Shown: positions 6,976 to 16,755, counted from the first letter of the stretch. The stretch is 64,000 nucleotides of DNA from Halobacillus fulvus (GCA_004078665.1 SCFO01000008.1:1-64000); one strand, 5' to 3'. A program made the numbers and translations. The notes: generated by a model not told the origin, from the letters alone.

Positions 6976-7980
6976 ATTCCTTCTTAGAACAATCAGGGTA
7001 AAATCATCCCGTAATTGGAAATCCTGTAAACGCTCAAAATAACGATAGACATTTTCGACGATTTCCTGCGCCGGAAGATGAGCGAAAGACTTGATGACCT
7101 TCAACACTTCTTCCTGCTCAATGAAGCGCTCACCCTGACGGCACTCGGTCACTCCATCGGTCAAAAGGATGACAAGGTCCCCTTTTTCTACCTTCTTCTC
7201 GTATCTCACGTACGTACTCTCTGAAGAAACCCCTAGAATCAGTCCAGGTGCATCAATTTCTTCAAATTCGTCCTGATCCTGACGGTAATAAAAACAAGGT
7301 TCATGCCCGGCAGATGAGTAAGAAAATGTATGGTCTTCAAAGTTGTAAAGACCGTAAAACATCGTCACGAACATACTTGAATCGACATTCCGTTCGACCA
7401 CACGATTCAAGCTGCCTAAAATGACGTCCGGATCCATTCGCATCTCAGGAAAGCTATCCATCGAGTATTTGATCATCGACATACACAAAGCGGCCGGTAC
7501 GCCCTTACCGATGACATCCGCAATCGCGATGCCGAGGTTCCCTTTTCCATCATAGACAAAGTGATGATAGTCGCCGTTCATCTGTTTAGCCGGTACACTG
7601 AGCGCTCCGATTTCCACTTCCTCAAGCTCCGGTTTCACAGTCGATAAGAGCGTTTTTTGCATATTGGCAGCTACTGAAATCTCAGATTTAAGCTCCAATT
7701 GCTTCTCCCTCAACGACTGGTGCTCCTGGTAAGCGAGACCGTATGAAATCATCGTCTCGAGAAGAAAATTCATAGAAGACTGAATATATTCCGGCATCTC
7801 CGGGTATATCTCTTCAAGAGACTGAATGTGGACATTGATGATTTCATCCGGCGAAATCTTATGCTGCATCGATTGCTTACTGAATTGTTCCGCCTGATAC
7901 AAGGCCTGTTCATCTTTGGTGCGTATATATTCTTGAAGTAGTTCTTTGTAGTTTTCAAGATCAAGCTTCAATGTACTCAT
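6970..7980 (-). CDS. rsbU: PP2C phosphatase RsbU
   Basis: The 336-residue protein has an N-terminal four-helix RsbU_N domain (about 1-85) that binds RsbT, and a C-terminal PP2C domain with motifs NGDYHHF, AIADVIGKGVPAAL and LLTDGVTE. When bound by RsbT it dephosphorylates RsbV and so activates SigB in response to environmental stress. It follows rsbT after 14 nt. Confidence 0.96.
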   Translation of the reverse strand: MSTLKLDLENYKELLQEYIRTKDEQALYQAEQFSKQSMQHKISPDEIINVHIQSLEEIYPEMPEYIQSSMNFLLETMISYGLAYQEHQSLREKQLELKSEISVAANMQKTLLSTVKPELEEVEIGALSVPAKQMNGDYHHFVYDGKGNLGIAIADVIGKGVPAALCMSMIKYSMDSFPEMRMDPDVILGSLNRVVERNVDSSMFVTMFYGLYNFEDHTFSYSSAGHEPCFYYRQDQDEFEEIDAPGLILGVSSESTYVRYEKKVEKGDLVILLTDGVTECRQGERFIEQEEVLKVIKSFAHLPAQEIVENVYRYFERLQDFQLRDDFTLIVLRRNV

Positions 7981-7994
7981 CGTTCATACCTCCT

Positions 7995-8396
7995 TTAACG
8001 GAGCCACTTCACTACTCGTATCTCTGTGCCTTTTCCTTCCTCCGACTGAATATCAAATTCATCCATCAGCCGTTTGACTCCAGGAAGTCCGGCCCCGAGC
8101 CCTCCAGATGTAGAAAAGCCATCCTCCATTACTTGACTGATCTCCCGAATACCTGGTCCGTTATCCATTGCAATAATAGCGATTCCTTTATGGTCGATTT
8201 CTTCCAGCACTTCAAAACAAACTTTCCCTGTCCCCGCATATAGATAAATATTTCTGGCTAATTCTGATATAGCTGTCGCAATACGTGCCTGGTCAACGGT
8301 TCCAAAGCCGACTTTTCTCGAAATGTCCCGTCCCAGTTGACGCGCGCCAACAATGTCCCACTCCTTCTTAATATTGACACAGGATTGGAAGTCCAT
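7995..8396 (-). CDS. rsbT: Switch kinase RsbT
   Basis: A GHKL-type serine/threonine kinase of 133 residues with ELARNIYLYAG, DNGPGI and GGLGAGLPGVKRLMDEF. On stress RsbT phosphorylates RsbS and RsbR in the stressosome, leaves it and activates RsbU. It starts two bases after rsbS, and the sequence is very close to the B. subtilis protein. Confidence 0.97.
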   Translation of the reverse strand: MDFQSCVNIKKEWDIVGARQLGRDISRKVGFGTVDQARIATAISELARNIYLYAGTGKVCFEVLEEIDHKGIAIIAMDNGPGIREISQVMEDGFSTSGGLGAGLPGVKRLMDEFDIQSEEGKGTEIRVVKWLR

Positions 8397-8398
8397 GA

Positions 8399-8755
8399 TT
8401 ATTCCTCCAATTCCTGACGAAGTTTGATCAACCCTTGTTCTAAGTCTAGAGCAGTCGGGACATCCTGCATGTGAATTCCTAAATCGATCAGCGTCATAGC
8501 CACCGCGGGTTGAATTCCAGTAAGAACGACCTTCGCTCCCATCAGATCTGACATCGTCACGACATCACCTAATACCTTCGCAATGAAGGAATCGATGATA
8601 TCAACAGAAGTCAAATCGATCACAACGCCTGAAGCTCCACTCTCATGAATTTTGCTTAAAAGGTCTTCCTGAAATTGAATAGCCGTCTGATCGTCCAAAT
8701 CAATCTGAATGGAAATCAATAAATAATTGTGAAGCTTTAAAATCGGTATTCTCAC
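8399..8755 (-). CDS. rsbS: Stressosome core protein RsbS
   Basis: A single STAS domain with the family-typical run [20 protein letters not shown]; the serine in IIDSF is the RsbT phosphorylation site. RsbS and RsbR build the stressosome and sequester RsbT. The start is ambiguous. The GTG at 8755 has GGAG 8 nt upstream. A GTG at 8764 would give the same length as B. subtilis RsbS and place the serine at 59, but lacks ribosome-site spacing and overlaps the rsbR stop. Confidence 0.95.
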   Translation of the reverse strand: MRIPILKLHNYLLISIQIDLDDQTAIQFQEDLLSKIHESGASGVVIDLTSVDIIDSFIAKVLGDVVTMSDLMGAKVVLTGIQPAVAMTLIDLGIHMQDVPTALDLEQGLIKLRQELEE

Positions 8756-8760
8756 TATTC

Positions 8761-9630
8761 TCACTCCCTATCCAGCGAATCGAGCATTCTTTCAATATCA
8801 TCATGTTTGTTCTCGGTCTCTTCAATGTGGCGATTCGTTAATTCGAGTGCTGTTTTGAAGCCTTTTCTCAAGGAACTCTTCGTCGGGAACTTCCCTAGAT
8901 CAATGCCAAGATTCACGATCGTTTGAGCGATTTCCGGGCGTATTCCAACTAGGATACACCTTGAACCGATCAGACGAACCGCCTCGGCAGCCTGGATGAT
9001 ATGATGGGCGACCATTGTATCCACTACAGGCACACCCGTGATATCAATCAACACAACTTCGGCATTATGTTTAATGACTCCGTCCAGAAGGTTTTCCATG
9101 ACCAGCTTCGCGCGCTCTGTATCAATGGTTCCAATCAAAGGCATGATCGTAATGTTTTCCATGACCGGAATCAGCGGTGCAGACAGCTCCTGCAAAGCCA
9201 TGCGCTGCAAGGAAACCGTGCTCTCCCAGCTTCCAGAATACTCGTTGACTAGACGGTTGATAATCGGATCTACCCAGCCATCTACCTTTCTAAGTACTTC
9301 AGAAAAGTAATCTGAATCGACTTGCTCAGATCGTTTAAGTATGAAGTCAATGATGACGCGACGGAAAATCTGCATCCCTTCCGTCAGATAACTCAATGGC
9401 CAACCAAGATTGATCAGCCGCTCCGAAAAATCATCCAATTCTGATGTCAGGCCCTGTTTTTCAATGCTTGAGAAGATGACATTGACGAACTCCCTGTTTG
9501 TACTGTCGAACATTTCGTCTGATATGGCAGCCATATACGCATTGTTTTTCTGCCCGTTGATTTCTTCTAACCACATATCTACAATTTCGTTGCTATAATC
9601 CAATGCCATGTTCCGTAATTTGTTATCCAT
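8761..9630 (-). CDS. rsbRA: Stressosome sensor RsbR (RsbRA type)
   Basis: The 289-residue protein has an N-terminal globin-like sensor domain (about 1-135), a linker helix and a C-terminal STAS domain. The two threonine sites targeted by RsbT are recognisable in [12 protein letters not shown] and VVDTMVAHH. It forms stressosomes with RsbS. I use the ATG at 9630, preceded by GGAGG at spacing 7, rather than an upstream extension to 9714. It is the first gene of the sigB operon here. Confidence 0.95.
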   Translation of the reverse strand: MDNKLRNMALDYSNEIVDMWLEEINGQKNNAYMAAISDEMFDSTNREFVNVIFSSIEKQGLTSELDDFSERLINLGWPLSYLTEGMQIFRRVIIDFILKRSEQVDSDYFSEVLRKVDGWVDPIINRLVNEYSGSWESTVSLQRMALQELSAPLIPVMENITIMPLIGTIDTERAKLVMENLLDGVIKHNAEVVLIDITGVPVVDTMVAHHIIQAAEAVRLIGSRCILVGIRPEIAQTIVNLGIDLGKFPTKSSLRKGFKTALELTNRHIEETENKHDDIERMLDSLDRE

Positions 9631-9953
9631 ATCCAAACCTCCACTTAGCAGCCCTATTCGTTCTCTAGTCGTTTCAACGCTATATAAATATAATTTTAAC
9701 AAAAAGCGACACAATATCCTACAAGTGTGCTCTCATTCTCTTAAAAGATTTTCGACAACAACGGTAAACCTTGCCATAGACGCTTGAATCAACTACTACA
9801 GTGCACTTGATCGATCCTTTTTTAAAAAACGCACCGTGGTGTATTCCCATAATACTTTTATTATAAACTAGTCTATTTAAAAAAATAAAGCTACCTTTAG
9901 CAGGCAGCTTTATTTTCCATGAGAGAATGTGAAAGTTATTTTCTTTTTATTTT
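9631..9953. other. Intergenic region mazF-rsbRA
   Basis: These 323 bases hold the mazF terminator (9881-9918) and presumably the SigA promoter of the rsb operon. A possible promoter near 9685-9715 reads TTGTGT, 16 nt, TATATT on the minus strand; it is weak. I see no gene here. Confidence 0.4.
9881..9918 (-). terminator. Terminator of mazEF
   Basis: AAAATAAAGCT and AGCTTTATTTT form a long near-perfect stem around a short loop, followed by T residues on the minus strand, 36 nt after the mazF stop. It is symmetric enough to work in both directions. Confidence 0.85.
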
Positions 9954-10313
9954 TTAAAAATCGATCAAGCCTAGGCTGATTTGCAGTGACTTATTCACTT
10001 GCTGCATCATCGGCTCATCTAGCTGAGTGATCTTGTCGGTCAAACGCTGTTTATCAATCGTTCTGATTTGCTCAAGTAGGATCACAGAGTTTCGTTCAAA
10101 CCCATATTTTTTTGCATCTATTTCGACGTGAGTAGGAAGTTTGGCTTTTTGTATTTGCGCTGTAATCGCCGCAACGATTACTGTGGGGCTGAAACGATTA
10201 CCGATATCATTTTGAAGGATGAGTACTGGACGAACCCCGCCTTGCTCTGATCCCACGACCGGGGACAAATCAGCGAAATAAACGTCTCCTCGTTTGACTA
10301 TCAATGGCTTCAC
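9954..10313 (-). CDS. mazF: Type II toxin MazF/NdoA endoribonuclease
   Basis: The protein matches B. subtilis NdoA (EndoA) almost residue for residue ([20 protein letters not shown], ending ALxLIDF-like). MazF/NdoA cleaves single-stranded mRNA, in B. subtilis at UACAU. Its gene overlaps the antitoxin by four bases (GTGTGA). The GTG at 10313 gives 119 residues; the TTG at 10304 would give the B. subtilis N-terminus MIVKRGD and is equally possible. In this clade the pair sits between alr and the sigB operon. Confidence 0.95.
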   Translation of the reverse strand: MKPLIVKRGDVYFADLSPVVGSEQGGVRPVLILQNDIGNRFSPTVIVAAITAQIQKAKLPTHVEIDAKKYGFERNSVILLEQIRTIDKQRLTDKITQLDEPMMQQVNKSLQISLGLIDF

Positions 10314-10591
10314 ACCCCGCCCACTAATTGCTCCAGGGTGTGTTCTGCCTCCTCTTCAGCTTGAAACGCTTCTGAAGCGATATTTAAATTGATTTTGGCC
10401 ATCTCCATGTAGCCTCTCCGCATCGATTCTCTGATATGGCGTTGTTTCTTCTCACGCAAATACATTTTAGTTGCTTGACACATGAAATCGCTCCGATCAA
10501 TATTTTCGAGTTGAATGAAGCCATCCACTTCATTGAGTAGGTTATCCGGAATCCGGATGACAATCTCCTGCATGCTGTCGGACAAAACCAT
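10310..10591 (-). CDS. mazE: Antitoxin MazE/NdoAI
   Basis: A 93-residue ribbon-helix-helix protein ([17 protein letters not shown] at the N-terminus) with an acidic C-terminal tail that wraps the toxin. It neutralises MazF and should repress its own operon. A GGAGGTGT site precedes the ATG directly. It lies 159 nt downstream of alr, so it probably has its own promoter as well as readthrough. Confidence 0.93.
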   Translation of the reverse strand: MVLSDSMQEIVIRIPDNLLNEVDGFIQLENIDRSDFMCQATKMYLREKKQRHIRESMRRGYMEMAKINLNIASEAFQAEEEAEHTLEQLVGGV

Positions 10592-10750
10592 ACACCTCCA
10601 CCATCTTCTCTCAAAAGAAACCAGTCAAGTAGTCCACTATAATCTTATCAAACGGCAGGGTCCATTGCAAAGGAGTGTTGGAATATTTCCGCGCATTTTG
10701 TAACCTTTAATCTTATGAAAAACATGAAACCAATCATTCGCTTCAATATT

Positions 10751-11914
10751 TTATGAAAATAATAAATGACGTGCTTTTACTTGTTCCCCTTGCTTTTTAT
10801 ACATGCGCGGGACTCGCGAACTGATCATACAAGGTATTTCGTACGTGATGGTGTCGAGATAATCCGCTACTTCGTCTACAGTAATCTCCTGATCTTCCTG
10901 CTTACCTATTAAGGTAACCTTTGTCCCTACAGGATATTCCTGATCAAGCCGAATCATGAATTGATCCATGCAAATTCTTCCGACAATCGGATGTCTTTTC
11001 CCGTCCACCAGAACGTCCATCCCCTGCAATTTCCTAATCCATCCGTCCGCATAGCCCAGCGGAATCGTCCCGATCCATTCATCTTGCTCTGTCGTATAAG
11101 TCGCTCCATAACTGATCGATTGATTCGCCTCAACTTTTTTCACATGAATCAGGCGACTGTGCAACGAAAAAGCTGGAGAGAGCGGAATCGGTCGTTCCTC
11201 TTTGACTACCGAGGAAGGATACAATCCGTACATACTGATCCCAAACCGGACGAAATGTTTCATCCGTTCCGGAAATCTCATACTTGCAGCACTGTTCCCT
11301 GTATGAAATTCGACATCTTTTGTCCAAACCCTTTCAAAATGGGAAAATAAATTTTCGAATCTCTGTTCCTGTTCTAAATAATAGTCGGACTCTTCATCAT
11401 CGGCTGTCGCAAAGTGAGTGAAAACCGCTTCAAGACGAAAGATTGCGTTCTGTTCGATTTGGCGAAGCAGCGCATCCATCTCTTCTGTTGTGCGGATTCC
11501 AATCCTTCCCATACCCGTATCCCACTTCATATGAAGCTTCAAAGGCTTTGGAATGCTTTGCTCAGAAGCCTGACGTAACCAGTCCTCTTGAAAAACGGTA
11601 ACCGCGATCTCTTTTTCTGCCGCTAACGGAGCATCTTCCGGGCGGGTCCATCCCATGACGAGCAAAGGACAGTCGAAGCCCGCCTCTCTCAAACGCAACG
11701 CTTCATCTAATAGAGCGACGGCAAGTCCGCTCGCTCCTGCTTTCAAAGCTTGGTCAGCCACTTCGATGTCTCCATGTCCGTAACCATTTGCTTTGACGAC
11801 GGCATAGATTTTCGTCTCTGGCTGAAGACGTTTTTGTAGTTCTTTTATATTATGATCGATAGCAGATAGTTCAACTTCTGCCCAGGAATCTCGGTAAAAA
11901 GGTGCAAAAGACAA
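10751..11914 (-). CDS. alr: Alanine racemase
   Basis: The 387-residue PLP enzyme makes D-alanine for peptidoglycan. The PLP lysine is in VVKANGYGHGD (about K41), and the second catalytic residue, a tyrosine, lies in ISYGATYTT (about 270). It has the usual fold-type III barrel plus C-terminal beta domain and normal length. The start is TTG, with AGGAG 8 nt before it. It is the conserved neighbour of mazEF. Confidence 0.96.
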   Translation of the reverse strand: MSFAPFYRDSWAEVELSAIDHNIKELQKRLQPETKIYAVVKANGYGHGDIEVADQALKAGASGLAVALLDEALRLREAGFDCPLLVMGWTRPEDAPLAAEKEIAVTVFQEDWLRQASEQSIPKPLKLHMKWDTGMGRIGIRTTEEMDALLRQIEQNAIFRLEAVFTHFATADDEESDYYLEQEQRFENLFSHFERVWTKDVEFHTGNSAASMRFPERMKHFVRFGISMYGLYPSSVVKEERPIPLSPAFSLHSRLIHVKKVEANQSISYGATYTTEQDEWIGTIPLGYADGWIRKLQGMDVLVDGKRHPIVGRICMDQFMIRLDQEYPVGTKVTLIGKQEDQEITVDEVADYLDTITYEIPCMISSRVPRMYKKQGEQVKARHLLFS

Positions 11915-12329
11915 GGTGCAGACTCCTCTCCTACTGTTTGTTTTCTATCTATTATTGAATGGAGTCGCAGACATGTCAATGTCCGTTTATATATTCAATC
12001 GTTCTGTTTCCTGATTATTCGTTGGGTTTCGTTATGATATTGAGAGGGTGGCGTGGCGGGAAATGGTTCGCCGCTATTGTTAGGTGAACGAAAACACCTT
12101 ATTTGGAATAAATTTGGCGAGGGAGCGATTTATGAAGTTAAATTGACGATAAAGCAGTAGTTAGAAAAGTTACCTACTCATCCTTTCCATGTCCCCGCAA
12201 GAAAGTGAGCTGTTTCCCAATCATCCCTTCTCTCATTAACATTAACCTCCACTTTTTATAGCAGGCTCTATTAAACGTCTGAGCTGTTTTGGTATAGGGT
12301 TAATAGAGCTTGCTACTACTGCAAAAGTT

Positions 12330-12457
12330 GTTTCCGTTCACCGAACATGGGAGGAGGGGCGGGAATCGCGAGACTCCTATAGGAGGAAGCTCAGCGCCCG
12401 CCTATGGAAAGCGAGTGACTTCCCGCCCCTCCTAGCTCTGTTAAGAGTAACGGAAAC
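12330..12457 (+). repeat. Dispersed palindromic element, copy A (short form)
   Basis: It starts GTTTCCG and ends CGGAAAC. Inner arms GGAGGGGCGGGAA and TTCCCGCCCCTCC pair perfectly. The core holds GAGACTCCTATAGGAGGAAG, GCTCAGCGCCCGCC and ATGGAAAGCGAGTGA. The central module found in the longer copies is missing. Confidence 0.85.
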
Positions 12458-12501
12458 CAATACAGCACTTAAACGCATCAAATCCACATGATTCCGAAAG
12501 A

Positions 12502-12534
12502 CAAAAAAATAAAAGCAGACGGTTAAGCCTGCTC
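12502..12534 (-). terminator. Terminator of ydcC
   Basis: On the minus strand AGCAGGC and GTCTGCT form a short stem (one G-U) around TTAACC, followed by TTTTATTTTTTT, 18 nt after the ydcC stop. Confidence 0.7.
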
Positions 12535-12551
12535 TATCACGGGGTATTTCA

Positions 12552-13571
12552 TTATTTCACATCGTCACTACTGATCGAACTCGCAATCGACACCATTTCA
12601 GCTTCCGTAAGATCGGTGCTCGCGAGCTGATAAGTCGTCCCGCCTTCCGTCCACTCCAGACGATTATGCTCAAGAGCCCCGATTACCCCATCCTCAAGCT
12701 GGACAGGATCGCCCTGGACCGTTTCTGATTGCTGGGCGCTGGCAGCCATCACTTGCGCCTGTTCCTGAACAAGCGTGAAGTTCTTTTCTCCAGCGTACGT
12801 CATAATGACGCGTTCTCCGTCCGACGTCTGCACCGCTGCTTCATCAGCCAGCTCCGCTCCCATCGTTTCCTGCGGATAGAGGATTTCTGTCATCTCTTCC
12901 CCTTGCATGCTGGCTACGGGAGCTTCTGTCGGAGCCATCGCCATATTTTTATCGACGTCAAAATCTTCTTCCTTCATCGAATCGTCCTTCGAGAAGTTGG
13001 CGAACTGCACTTCGACAAGTGCCGTCATATCCTGGTCGAATACCTTCACCATCACAGGCTGGTACGATTTCTTATCAAAATAGATTTCCTGGTATGGAAG
13101 GGTTTTGTTGTTTTGGTAGTTCGTTTTCGTTTTGAACACGTAGTAATCCTCAAACGTCTTGAACTCAGCGTCCGAGTCTGCTTGGATGTCCTTCAGCAAG
13201 GAAGCGTACAAATAAGGCTGGCTCGTATTTTGAGGCCATTCACTCTGGAATTTGAAGCTCTTGTTCAACGCTGGGGTCAGGACATAGACACCGCTCCCGT
13301 TTTTCAAAATGATCTGGCTTCCTTTTTCATCCTGATCATTTTGCAGCTTCACCCGGTAAAAGTCATCTTTTTTGTGCCAGACTTGAATGTGGTAGGTTTG
13401 TTCTTCTTTTCCTGTGAGCATCTTCATGTTCGCTTCGGTTTTATATCCTGCCATTTCTGACGCCTGTTTTTCGAGTTTTTTCACAACATCCTCTTTAGAT
13501 TGAGAACCACAAGCTGCCAAAACGGCCAGCGAAAGAATCGTGACGAATACCATGAGCAAACGTTTCTGCAT
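12552..13571 (-). CDS. ydcC: Lipoprotein YdcC-like (LolA-like/MucB-RseB fold)
   Basis: The 339-residue protein has a lipoprotein signal peptide with lipobox LAAC (Cys21), so it should be anchored on the outer face of the membrane. The body resembles YdcC and GerS-like proteins of the LolA/RseB beta fold (AGYKTEANMKM, then WHKKDDFYRVKL). In B. subtilis ydcC is expressed under SigE in sporulation; in clostridia the related GerS acts in spore cortex modification. Function here is inferred only from family and place, next to alr. Confidence 0.85.
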   Translation of the reverse strand: MQKRLLMVFVTILSLAVLAACGSQSKEDVVKKLEKQASEMAGYKTEANMKMLTGKEEQTYHIQVWHKKDDFYRVKLQNDQDEKGSQIILKNGSGVYVLTPALNKSFKFQSEWPQNTSQPYLYASLLKDIQADSDAEFKTFEDYYVFKTKTNYQNNKTLPYQEIYFDKKSYQPVMVKVFDQDMTALVEVQFANFSKDDSMKEEDFDVDKNMAMAPTEAPVASMQGEEMTEILYPQETMGAELADEAAVQTSDGERVIMTYAGEKNFTLVQEQAQVMAASAQQSETVQGDPVQLEDGVIGALEHNRLEWTEGGTTYQLASTDLTEAEMVSIASSISSDDVK

Positions 13572-13617
13572 AGAACTTCACTCCTTTGTCTCTGTTAAAA
13601 GGACAAAGGGAACGTGA

Positions 13618-15135
13618 TCATATGGATGACACCGAAAGTGTACGAAAAGTTTGGGTCAATCCTTCTACGACATCTGTAGCCAAAAGATCGATGGTCGAAT
13701 GCTGGTGAGACGTCAGTTGTTCAGCCGTCATGCCATGGATGACACAACCGTTGCTCAACCCGTCCAGAACCGAGTCCGACTGCATCATCAGAGCAAGGAG
13801 AATACCGGATAGTACATCTCCACTTCCCCCTTTAGCAAGGCCGGAATTGCCGGAAATGTCGACCCGTTGCTCCCCGTCTGGAGCGGTAATGATCGTGGCC
13901 GGGCCTTTTAATACGAGATACACGCCATGCTCCCTGGCAAATTGCCTGCTGAGCGAAAACGGATGGTCTAAGATCTCAGGAATGGAACGACCCGTTAAAT
14001 GGGCGAACTCTCCTGGATGTGGTGTCAAAACGACAGGAGTCTCACGATGCTTCAATGATTCCAAATGCCGTTTCGCGCCGTAGAGACCATCTGCATCGAT
14101 CAGAAGCGGTACAGAAGACTGGATCAAATGAAGCATCAGCTCTTCTGCTTGTTGATGGCGCCCCATCCCCATTCCGGCAGCGATTCCGTCGTATCCAGAT
14201 AAGGAAGGCTGTCCCGTTATAAACCCTTCCTCATGCTCCAAAGCGACGAACGTCGCCTCCTGAATGTAAGGAGAAATCGACGGGATTGCCCGCTCGGCTG
14301 TTGCGATCGCCATCAAACCAGCCCCGCTTCTGAGCGCCGCTTTTGCAGACATCGCCACCGACCCCGGCATCGACACGGAGCCTCCGACCATCAGCCCTTT
14401 TCCGTGGCTGCCTTTGTGCGAGTCGGACTTCCGCTTCGGCAGCGTACGCTGTACATCCTCTACGGTCCACACTTTTTTGTGTGAATCAGGCAGCTTCCTG
14501 ATCGGGAGTCCGATCTCAACGACCGACCACTCCCCGTAATAAGGACGCGCTTTTTGCACGAAAACGCTGACTTTCGGAGCTGCGATCACGATCGTGTAAT
14601 CTGCCGTAAAAGCCGTAAAGTCCGCTTCACTCTCGTCAGCTGGCACCCCAGTCGGAAGATCGATCGCTATTTTGACGGCACGGTGTTGATTGACGACCTC
14701 GACGATTTGGGACAATGGTTCCCTTAACGACCCCTTGACCCCGATGCCGAGCATCGCATCGATCACCACATCCGCTTTCGCTAAAGCAGACGTCAATTCT
14801 TCGATGGAGTCGAAGCGATGGACATCGTATCCCGACTTCAGAAAAATCCGCTTATGCACCGCTGCGTCTCCGGATATTTTTTCATCAGGGACGACCTGCC
14901 AAAGTTCAACGTCGTATCCCTGATTCAACAGCGTCCTTGAGATGACAAACCCGTCTCCCCCATTGTTGCCTGCTCCAGCAAGCAGGACGATCCGCTGCTC
15001 CTTCCGGATGTAACGCTTCAGTTCATCCGCTACAGCCCGACCGGCGCTTTCCATCAGCATGTCACCTGTGATCCCTGTCTCTTCAATCGTGACCCGATCC
15101 CATTCGTACATTTCCTGTGCGGTTACAATATCCAA
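13618..15135 (-). CDS. nnr: Bifunctional NAD(P)H-hydrate epimerase/dehydratase (NnrE-NnrD)
   Basis: The N-terminal half (about 1-210) is a YjeF_N epimerase with GNNGGDGFV; the C-terminal half (about 225-505) is an ADP-dependent dehydratase with GGSGDVLSGIL. Together they repair damaged NADHX/NADPHX. B. subtilis has separate proteins as I recall, whereas this fused form is common in other bacteria. The likely start is the TTG at 15135, preceded by GGAGGG at spacing 6; an ATG at 15156 has no ribosome site. It lies 39 nt downstream of acpS. Confidence 0.93.
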   Translation of the reverse strand: MDIVTAQEMYEWDRVTIEETGITGDMLMESAGRAVADELKRYIRKEQRIVLLAGAGNNGGDGFVISRTLLNQGYDVELWQVVPDEKISGDAAVHKRIFLKSGYDVHRFDSIEELTSALAKADVVIDAMLGIGVKGSLREPLSQIVEVVNQHRAVKIAIDLPTGVPADESEADFTAFTADYTIVIAAPKVSVFVQKARPYYGEWSVVEIGLPIRKLPDSHKKVWTVEDVQRTLPKRKSDSHKGSHGKGLMVGGSVSMPGSVAMSAKAALRSGAGLMAIATAERAIPSISPYIQEATFVALEHEEGFITGQPSLSGYDGIAAGMGMGRHQQAEELMLHLIQSSVPLLIDADGLYGAKRHLESLKHRETPVVLTPHPGEFAHLTGRSIPEILDHPFSLSRQFAREHGVYLVLKGPATIITAPDGEQRVDISGNSGLAKGGSGDVLSGILLALMMQSDSVLDGLSNGCVIHGMTAEQLTSHQHSTIDLLATDVVEGLTQTFRTLSVSSI

Positions 15136-15174
15136 TTCGTTCCCTCCTACCCGCATTACATGTTATGAGACAAC

Positions 15175-15546
15175 CTATGTATTTATGTCAGGTCCCGTTT
15201 CCAAAACGACTTGAGCAATCGCCTGAATAGAGCTATGACTGATCGATACCCAGATCTTATATTCTTCATAGCCTTTGACCCGCATTGCAGGAGCCCCTAA
15301 CGCATCCGGCATGATTTCTATATCGTGAAAACCGATCTTCCCGATTCCTGTTCCTACAGATTTAGCAAAAGCTTCCTTCGCCGCGAACCTTCCGGCGAGA
15401 AACTCGACGCGTCGTTTTTCTTTTAACGTTTCAAACCGCTCCAACTCATTCGCAGTCAATATTCGTTGAACAAAACGAGGATTACGCTTTATACTTTGTT
15501 TAATACGATCTAGTTCAATGATGTCAATGCCAATTCCTTTTATCAC
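15175..15546 (-). CDS. acpS: Holo-[acyl-carrier-protein] synthase
   Basis: A 123-residue AcpS-type phosphopantetheinyl transferase with GIGIDIIELDRI and FLAGRFAAKEAF, the Mg2+- and CoA-binding residues of the family. It converts apo-ACP to holo-ACP for fatty acid synthesis. I choose the GTG at 15546 because it has AAGGAAG at spacing 6 and gives the family N-terminus; an ATG at 15552 and a longer reading to 15603 are less likely. It is divergent from the rhomboid gene. Confidence 0.93.
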   Translation of the reverse strand: MIKGIGIDIIELDRIKQSIKRNPRFVQRILTANELERFETLKEKRRVEFLAGRFAAKEAFAKSVGTGIGKIGFHDIEIMPDALGAPAMRVKGYEEYKIWVSISHSSIQAIAQVVLETGPDINT

Positions 15547-15666
15547 AGCCATCTTCCTTTTCACACAAACTATTTGTAGTATACCCGAAAGAAACGTCTT
15601 CAAAAAGAATACAAGAATTCACGCGTGATTATAGTAAAGATACACGGACATAAAGGAGCAGGATAC

Positions 15667-16434
15667 ATGTTTGTCAGAACAGAAAATTTCAAAGAATTTC
15701 TCCGGTTTTATCCGATCGTATCAGGACTCGTCGCCATTCACCTCATCCTGTGGCTGCTGATCGATGTCATCCAGCTCGGAGCTGCGATCGATTTGCAGCG
15801 CTGGGGGATTGGAGTCAATGCACTCGTCTTGCAGGGAGAATACTGGCGGCTTGTGACACCGATCTTTTTGCACGGCGGCTTCACACACGCTCTATTCAAT
15901 TCATTTTCCCTCGTTTTGTTCGGCCCTGCTCTCGAGCAGATGCTTGGAAAAGGGAAATTCATAGCCATGTATTTAGGGGCCGGCATCGCCGGGAACCTCG
16001 GCACATTCATCGTCAATCCCGACGCCTTCTACGCCCACCTCGGTGCATCAGGCGCGATCTTCGGTATTTTCGGTGTGTATCTATACATGGTCTTCAACCG
16101 CAAGGACCTGATCGACCAGGCGAACTCTCAGATCATCATGGTCATTCTCGTATTAGGACTGTTTATGACGTTCCGCCCAGGAATCAACGTCCTGGCTCAC
16201 CTCTTCGGCCTGATCGGCGGATTCGCACTCGCTCCTCCGATTTTGAAAAATGCACGGCCATTTTCGATTTGGCAAACGCGAGCCAGAAGCCGACGCCGGG
16301 ATGATGGTGAAATTACGTTCGATCCGAATCGCTGGAAAAAGCGTCGATTCACGTCTCGGATCAACGGCAAGTATATTTTTTGGGGTGTTATCCTCTTTCT
16401 CGTCGCGCTTGCTGTTTTCGGGGGTAGGTTTTAG
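15667..16434 (+). CDS. Rhomboid family intramembrane serine protease (YdcA-like)
   Basis: The 255-residue protein has about six membrane helices. The catalytic serine is in GASGAIFG and the catalytic histidine in NVLAHLFGL; an HGGFTHALFN segment marks the rhomboid L1 region. After the core comes a basic linker (TRARSRRRDD) and one more predicted hydrophobic segment at the C-terminus, giving a longer protein than B. subtilis YdcA (about 200 residues as I recall). Start ATG 15667 has AGGAG 8 nt upstream. Substrates are unknown. Position next to acpS matches B. subtilis ydcA. Confidence 0.92.
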   Translation: MFVRTENFKEFLRFYPIVSGLVAIHLILWLLIDVIQLGAAIDLQRWGIGVNALVLQGEYWRLVTPIFLHGGFTHALFNSFSLVLFGPALEQMLGKGKFIAMYLGAGIAGNLGTFIVNPDAFYAHLGASGAIFGIFGVYLYMVFNRKDLIDQANSQIIMVILVLGLFMTFRPGINVLAHLFGLIGGFALAPPILKNARPFSIWQTRARSRRRDDGEITFDPNRWKKRRFTSRINGKYIFWGVILFLVALAVFGGRF

Positions 16435-16459
16435 CAAAAGTCGCATATGGATTTGGCAT

Positions 16460-16627
16460 GTTTCCGTTTCCTTAGGCAGTACTTGAAGTGGCGGGAAATA
16501 ACCCGCTTTCCATGGCGGGCGCTGAGCTTCCTCGGGCTAAAGCCCTCCGGGATCTCGGCTTACCCTTTCCTCCCATAGGAGTCTCGCCATTTCCCGCCAC
16601 TCCTTCCTAGATGAGATGAACGGAAAC
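16460..16627 (-). repeat. Dispersed palindromic element, copy B (long form, inverted)
   Basis: Ends are GTTTCCG and CGGAAAC. Inner arms AGTGGCGGGAAAT and ATTTCCCGCCACT pair over 13 bp. The core is in reverse orientation and includes the central module (GAGATCCCGGAGGG on the minus strand). It lies between the convergent rhomboid and cshA genes. Confidence 0.85.
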
Positions 16628-16714
16628 ATCACTTACAGAGCATATTATGCTTTGAACCAACCACCTCCCATAACCGGAGCTATTACTCGTCTCTCTAATA
16701 ACATAACGGACCAT

Positions 16715-16755
16715 AAAAAAAGCGCATGGAATCAAATGGATTCCATGCGCTTTTC
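16715..16755. terminator. Terminator of cshA
   Basis: AGCGCATGGAATC and GATTCCATGCGCT form a perfect 13-bp stem flanked by A and T runs. It ends cshA on the minus strand and can work for the plus strand too. Confidence 0.92.

Larger units (their letters stand above)
11915..12551. other. Intergenic region alr-ydcC with repeats
   Basis: In these 637 bases I see no credible gene. The region holds a 10-bp inverted repeat GCTCTATTAA / TTAATAGAGC (12265-12274 and 12300-12309), a dispersed palindromic element (12330-12457) and the ydcC terminator (12502-12534). Alr promoter elements should lie near 11915-12060 but are not clear. Confidence 0.6.
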
